Shown here: positions 60,611-64,000 of the stretch, one piece after another
Layout: each line of letters begins with the position of its first letter
Numbering within the stretch: the first letter of the stretch is position 1
Source of the DNA: CAVRIA01 sp963721115
GTDB taxonomy: Bacteria > Desulfobacterota > Binatia > HRBIN30 > CADEER01
DNA: 64,000 nucleotides
Direction: 5' to 3'
Assembly: GCA_963721115.1 (NCBI GenBank)
Contig: CAVRIA010000008.1
Coordinates: 186,001 to 250,000 of the forward strand
Notes under the pieces: model-generated
Told to the model about the DNA's origin: nothing
The model's database searches: none
The model's input: the letters and a program-made list of their open reading frames with translations, nothing else
Made by a program: the position numbers and the translations under genes

Positions 60611-62320
60611 ATGGCAGTCGCGGCGAAGTCACTCGAAGCAGTCCTCATCGAGCAAGGGACGATCTCCGAATCGATCCTGGAGAAGGCCCGCGAGCGCCAG
60701 CGCGACGGCAAGCGGCTCGGCGAGGTCCTGCAGGAGATGGGGGCCGTCGACGGGCGGACCTGGGCTCAGGCGCTCGCCAATCACTATGGGCTGCCTTTCG
60801 TCGAGCAGCTACCGCAGGACGACGCGGCGAGCGAGTGGGTGAATACGATTCCCATCAACTTCGCCAAGCGCCACCAGTTGCTGCCGATCGGTCGCGACGG
60901 CGACACCGTCGTGCTGGCGACGGCGGACCCCGGCTCGCTCGGGCCGCTCGACGACATGCGGGTGCTCCTGCACCGCCCCATCCGCGTGGTGGTCGCGCCC
61001 GGGCCGCTGATCGTCGATGCCATCAACCGCGTCTACGACCTCGCCTCGGGCTCCGCCTCAGAGCTGATGGACGACCTCGACGAGGAGCGGCTCGACCTTC
61101 TGGCGACGGAGCTGGACGAGCCGCGGGACCTGCTCGACGCCGACGACGAAGCGCCCATCATCCGCCTGGTCAACTCGCTTCTCTTCCAGGCGGTCAAGGA
61201 CCGCGCCAGCGACATCCACATCGAGCCGTTCGAGCGCGACCTGACGGTCCGTTTCCGAATCGACGGCATCCTGTACGACATCATCACGCCGCCGAAGCGC
61301 TTTCAGCCGGTCATCATCTCCCGCGTCAAGGTCATGGCGGGCCTCAACATCGCCGAGAAGCGGCTTCCGCAGGACGGCCGCATCCGCATCCGACTGGCCG
61401 GCAAGGACGTCGACATCCGCGTTTCGACCGTGCCGACCGCGTTCGGGGAGCGCGTCGTCATGCGCTTGCTCGACCGCTCCTCGACCATCCTGCAGCTCGA
61501 GGAGCTCGGTCTCATCGGGCACAAGCAGGACGTGGTCAATCAGCTCATTCACCAGTCGCACGGCATCATCCTGGTGACCGGCCCCACCGGAAGCGGCAAG
61601 ACGACGACCCTGTACGCGGCCCTGTCGAAGATCAACACCAGCGACAAGAACATCATCACCATCGAGGATCCGATCGAGTACCAGTTGCACGGTGTGGGAC
61701 AGATTCAGGTGAACCCGAAGATCGAGCTGACCTTCGCCAGCGGTCTGCGATCGGTCCTGCGCCAGGACCCCGACGTCGTGATGGTCGGCGAGATCCGCGA
61801 CGTCGAGACGGCGAAGATCGCCATTCAGGCGGCCCTCACCGGCCATCTCGTCTTTTCCACCTTGCATACCAACGACTCCTGCGGCGCCATCACTCGCTTG
61901 CTCGACATGGGCATCGAGCCGTTCCTGGTCTCCTCGTCCGTCATCGCCGTCATGGCACAGCGCCTGGTTCGCCGCGTCTGTCAGGCTTGCCGCGAGCCCT
62001 ACACCCCTGGTGTGGAGGAGATTCGGCAGCTCGGTCTCTCGACCGATCGCCTCGATGGGGGTTCGGTCTACCGCCCGGGACCCGGATGCCCGGAGTGCAA
62101 GCTGACCGGATACCGCGGCCGAACCGGTATTCACGAGCTGCTGGTGATCGACGACGAGGTCCGAAACCTGGTCATGCGGGCCGCCGATTCGTCCACCATC
62201 CGACGCGCCGCCGCGGCCAGGGGGATGACCTCGCTGCGGGAGGACGGTGCCGAGAAGATGCTGGCCGGCACCACGAGCGCGGAGGAGGTCCTGCGGGTGA
62301 CCCAGGAGGACCTCATCTGA
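60611..62320 (+). CDS. gspE: Type II secretion ATPase GspE
   Basis: A 569-residue assembly ATPase powering pseudopilus extension. The N-terminal domain (about 1-150) binds GspL. The core has Walker A GPTGSGKTTT near 324, an Asp box, Walker B (VVMVGEIRD) and a His box (HLVFSTLHTN). A tetra-Cys zinc motif (CQAC, then CPEC) follows at about 457-500. It starts 5 bp after the gspD stop. All catalytic elements are intact. Confidence 0.95.
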   Translation: MAVAAKSLEAVLIEQGTISESILEKARERQRDGKRLGEVLQEMGAVDGRTWAQALANHYGLPFVEQLPQDDAASEWVNTIPINFAKRHQLLPIGRDGDTVVLATADPGSLGPLDDMRVLLHRPIRVVVAPGPLIVDAINRVYDLASGSASELMDDLDEERLDLLATELDEPRDLLDADDEAPIIRLVNSLLFQAVKDRASDIHIEPFERDLTVRFRIDGILYDIITPPKRFQPVIISRVKVMAGLNIAEKRLPQDGRIRIRLAGKDVDIRVSTVPTAFGERVVMRLLDRSSTILQLEELGLIGHKQDVVNQLIHQSHGIILVTGPTGSGKTTTLYAALSKINTSDKNIITIEDPIEYQLHGVGQIQVNPKIELTFASGLRSVLRQDPDVVMVGEIRDVETAKIAIQAALTGHLVFSTLHTNDSCGAITRLLDMGIEPFLVSSSVIAVMAQRLVRRVCQACREPYTPGVEEIRQLGLSTDRLDGGSVYRPGPGCPECKLTGYRGRTGIHELLVIDDEVRNLVMRAADSSTIRRAAAARGMTSLREDGAEKMLAGTTSAEEVLRVTQEDLI

Positions 62321-62376
62321 CGGGTCTGGCCGGGTCTCGAATTTCCCGCCACGCTTCGCGTCGATAGGAGTGCGCC

Positions 62377-63609
62377 ATGCCGGTCTACGCGTACAAGGGC
62401 TTGAATGCCAAGGGGCGCAACGTCGGCGGCATCATCGACGCCGACAGTCCGAAGACCGCTCGGCTGAAGCTACGGCGTTCGGGCGTCTTTCCGACCGACC
62501 TGAGCGAAGAGACGCAGGCCAGCGCCGCGTCGTCGACCAGTCGCCTTTCCGTCGATCTGAGCAGCTACTTCGAGCGCATCACCCCGCAGGACCTGGCGCT
62601 CATGACGCGCCAGCTCGCTACCCTGGTGGGAGCCGGTCTGCCGCTGGTGGAGTGCCTCGGAGCGTTGGTCGATCAGGTCGACAACGCCCGCCAGAAGCGC
62701 ATCCTTTCGCAGGTTCGGGAGCGAGTCGTGGAAGGAGGTACGCTGGCGGACTCCCTGAAGGCGCATCCTCGCGTCTTCGGCGACTTGTACGTCAACATGG
62801 TCCGCGCCGGGGAGGCGAGCGGCGCTCTGGATCTGGTTCTCCTCCGTCTGGCGGAATACACCGAGCGGTCGTCAGCCCTGCGCAACAAGGTGCGGGCGGC
62901 ACTGACGTATCCGACCTTGATGGGCATTGCCGGCGGGGCGATCCTGTTCTTCCTGCTGTCGTACGTGGTGCCGAAGGTGACCCGCATCTTCAAGGACACG
63001 CACCAGGCGCTGCCGACCATGACGGTGGTGCTGCTGGCGATCAGCAACTTCGCCTCCCAGTATTGGTGGTTGATCCTGGGGCTTCTCGTGGCGGCCGTCA
63101 TCGCTTTGCGCGTGTCGACGCGGACCCCAACCGGCCGCCTGCGCTTCGACCAGGCGGTGCTGCGCATTCCCTACTTTGGCAAGGTTCTCAAAAAGGTCGC
63201 GTTGGCCCGCTTCTCGCGTACCCTGTCTACATTGCTCCTGGGGGGCATCCCCCTGCTCCAGGCGCTGGACATCGTCAAGCACGTGGTCAGCAACATGGTG
63301 CTCCAGAACGCCATCGAGGACGGGCGCAACAGCATTCGCGAAGGCCACAGCATGGCCGACCCCCTGCGCCGCAGCGGCCTCTTCCCGCCGTTGCTGATCC
63401 ACATGATCGCGGTGGGCGAGAAGAGCGGCGAGCTCGAGGCCATGCTGTCGCGCGCCGCCGATGCCTACGACAGCGAGGTCGAGTCTGCGGTCACGGCGCT
63501 GAGCAGCATCATGGAACCGATGATGATTCTCTTCATGGGTGGCGTCGTCTTGTTCATCGTTCTGGCGATTCTGTTGCCCATTTTCGAACTCAACCAGTTG
63601 GTGCGTTGA
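62377..63609 (+). CDS. gspF: Type II secretion platform protein GspF
   Basis: A 410-residue inner-membrane platform protein. Two homologous T2SSF domains (about 70-195 and 270-395) are separated by membrane helices (VLLAISNFASQYWWLILGLL), with a third near the C terminus (MMILFMGGVVLFIVLAILLP). The conserved LPLVECLGALVDQ and IPLLQALDIVKH segments are present. ATG at 62377 has TAGGAGTG before it. It follows gspE by 56 bp. Confidence 0.94.
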   Translation: MPVYAYKGLNAKGRNVGGIIDADSPKTARLKLRRSGVFPTDLSEETQASAASSTSRLSVDLSSYFERITPQDLALMTRQLATLVGAGLPLVECLGALVDQVDNARQKRILSQVRERVVEGGTLADSLKAHPRVFGDLYVNMVRAGEASGALDLVLLRLAEYTERSSALRNKVRAALTYPTLMGIAGGAILFFLLSYVVPKVTRIFKDTHQALPTMTVVLLAISNFASQYWWLILGLLVAAVIALRVSTRTPTGRLRFDQAVLRIPYFGKVLKKVALARFSRTLSTLLLGGIPLLQALDIVKHVVSNMVLQNAIEDGRNSIREGHSMADPLRRSGLFPPLLIHMIAVGEKSGELEAMLSRAADAYDSEVESAVTALSSIMEPMMILFMGGVVLFIVLAILLPIFELNQLVR

Positions 63610-63659
63610 TGGTCCGGGCACGGACTGTTAACGATTCCACTGGTCCAGGAGGAATCCAC

Positions 63660-64000
63660 ATGCGTCGTCTGTCCATGCAAGCCGGTTTCACGCTGATCGA
63701 GATCATGGTCGTGGTGTTCATCTTGGGGCTGCTGGTCACCCTCGTCGCCCCCAAGATCATCGGCCGTACCGACGAAGCTCGGGTCGTGAAGGCGAAGGCC
63801 GACATTCGCGCCATCGAGGAAGCCATGCACATGTTCAAGCTCGACAACGGCTTCTACCCGTCGACCGCCGAGGGAATCGCCGCGTTGGTGACGCCGCCGC
63901 CGCGGGCGCACGGCTTCAGTCCGGACGGATACCTGCCCAAGGTGCCGACGGATCCATGGGGCCAGGAGTATGCCTACTTCAGCGACGGCAGGGACATCGT
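63660..64000 (+). CDS. gspG: Major pseudopilin GspG (partial, cut by window end)
   Basis: The first 113 codons of the major pseudopilin. The prepilin site is G9 before FTLIEIMVVVF with E14 at +5, then a hydrophobic helix. The globular domain shows AIEEAMHMFKLDNGFYPSTA and KVPTDPWGQEYAYF, the family's conserved PxDPWG loop. It starts at ATG 63660 with AGGAGG ten bases upstream, 50 bp after the gspF stop. The rest of the gene lies outside the window. Confidence 0.94.
   Translation, partial: MRRLSMQAGFTLIEIMVVVFILGLLVTLVAPKIIGRTDEARVVKAKADIRAIEEAMHMFKLDNGFYPSTAEGIAALVTPPPRAHGFSPDGYLPKVPTDPWGQEYAYFSDGRDI

Noticed and set aside
1..64000. tRNA, rRNA, prophage or integrated element
   Set aside because: No cloverleaf, rRNA-like block, integrase, transposase or direct-repeat attachment site was seen in the gaps between genes.

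Overview
This is a GC-rich window from a Gram-negative, double-membraned bacterium. The envelope genes show this directly: a type II secretion operon, minor type IV pilins, MltG, LysM/M23-type envelope peptidases and many exported proteins. Thr/Pro-rich linkers, a very large NAD-glutamate dehydrogenase, Ino1 and dense two-component arrays fit an uncultured deltaproteobacterium-like lineage such as Binatota or Myxococcota. That placement is an inference from gene content, not a search. I saw no rRNA, tRNA, CRISPR array, transposase, integrase or origin, so the window looks like chromosomal core plus a lineage-specific signalling block.

Layout. 0-3 kb: the tail of an unknown gene, a zinc alcohol dehydrogenase, a REP-like inverted repeat, a methyltransferase and an extended SDR. 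3.2-12.7 kb: a two-component array with a NarL-type regulator, a membrane GAF-type histidine kinase, four cytosolic REC-HisKA-HATPase paralogues, a lone receiver, and a paralogue reduced by internal deletions. Three of its transcription units carry the same upstream element, a TACGAC-N4-GTCGTA palindrome 23-24 bp from an AATCAyA box. 12.8-17 kb: a membrane-anchored MutS-like ATPase, a HisI variant, a VOC protein and an FAD oxidoreductase. 17.1-20.9 kb: a minor-pilin operon (DUF4124, PilV, PilW, PilX-like) and a Cys-rich repeat protein. 21-28 kb: a CPA-type antiporter, a second zinc dehydrogenase, a GT-C-like membrane protein, an LMW phosphatase, an SDR and a NUDIX hydrolase. 28.1-32.3 kb: exported and small proteins, including a tandem duplicate pair and a 49-residue ORF behind a near-consensus promoter. 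32.3-36.6 kb: rpoD, surE and ino1. 36.7-47 kb: an M23 peptidase, an unknown gene, an MBL hydrolase, the giant GDH, a GNAT and a 23S rRNA uridine methyltransferase. 47-56.7 kb: small conserved proteins, a MaoC-like double hotdog, GDPD, M23, MltG, ABC-F and an ErpA-like protein. 56.8-64 kb: gspC-D-E-F-G, with gspG cut by the window edge.

Five genes (pilW, the GT-C-like gene, the first M23 gene, its unknown neighbour and gspD) keep recognisable protein sequence across changes of reading frame, with nine apparent indel sites in all. Several lie in G/C runs or repeats. Consensus errors in a draft or metagenome assembly are the simplest explanation, but real decay cannot be excluded from sequence alone.

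The most distinctive feature is the kinase array with its shared operator. It looks like a lineage-specific, co-regulated expansion of soluble hybrid kinases in which some members are losing phosphorelay residues.
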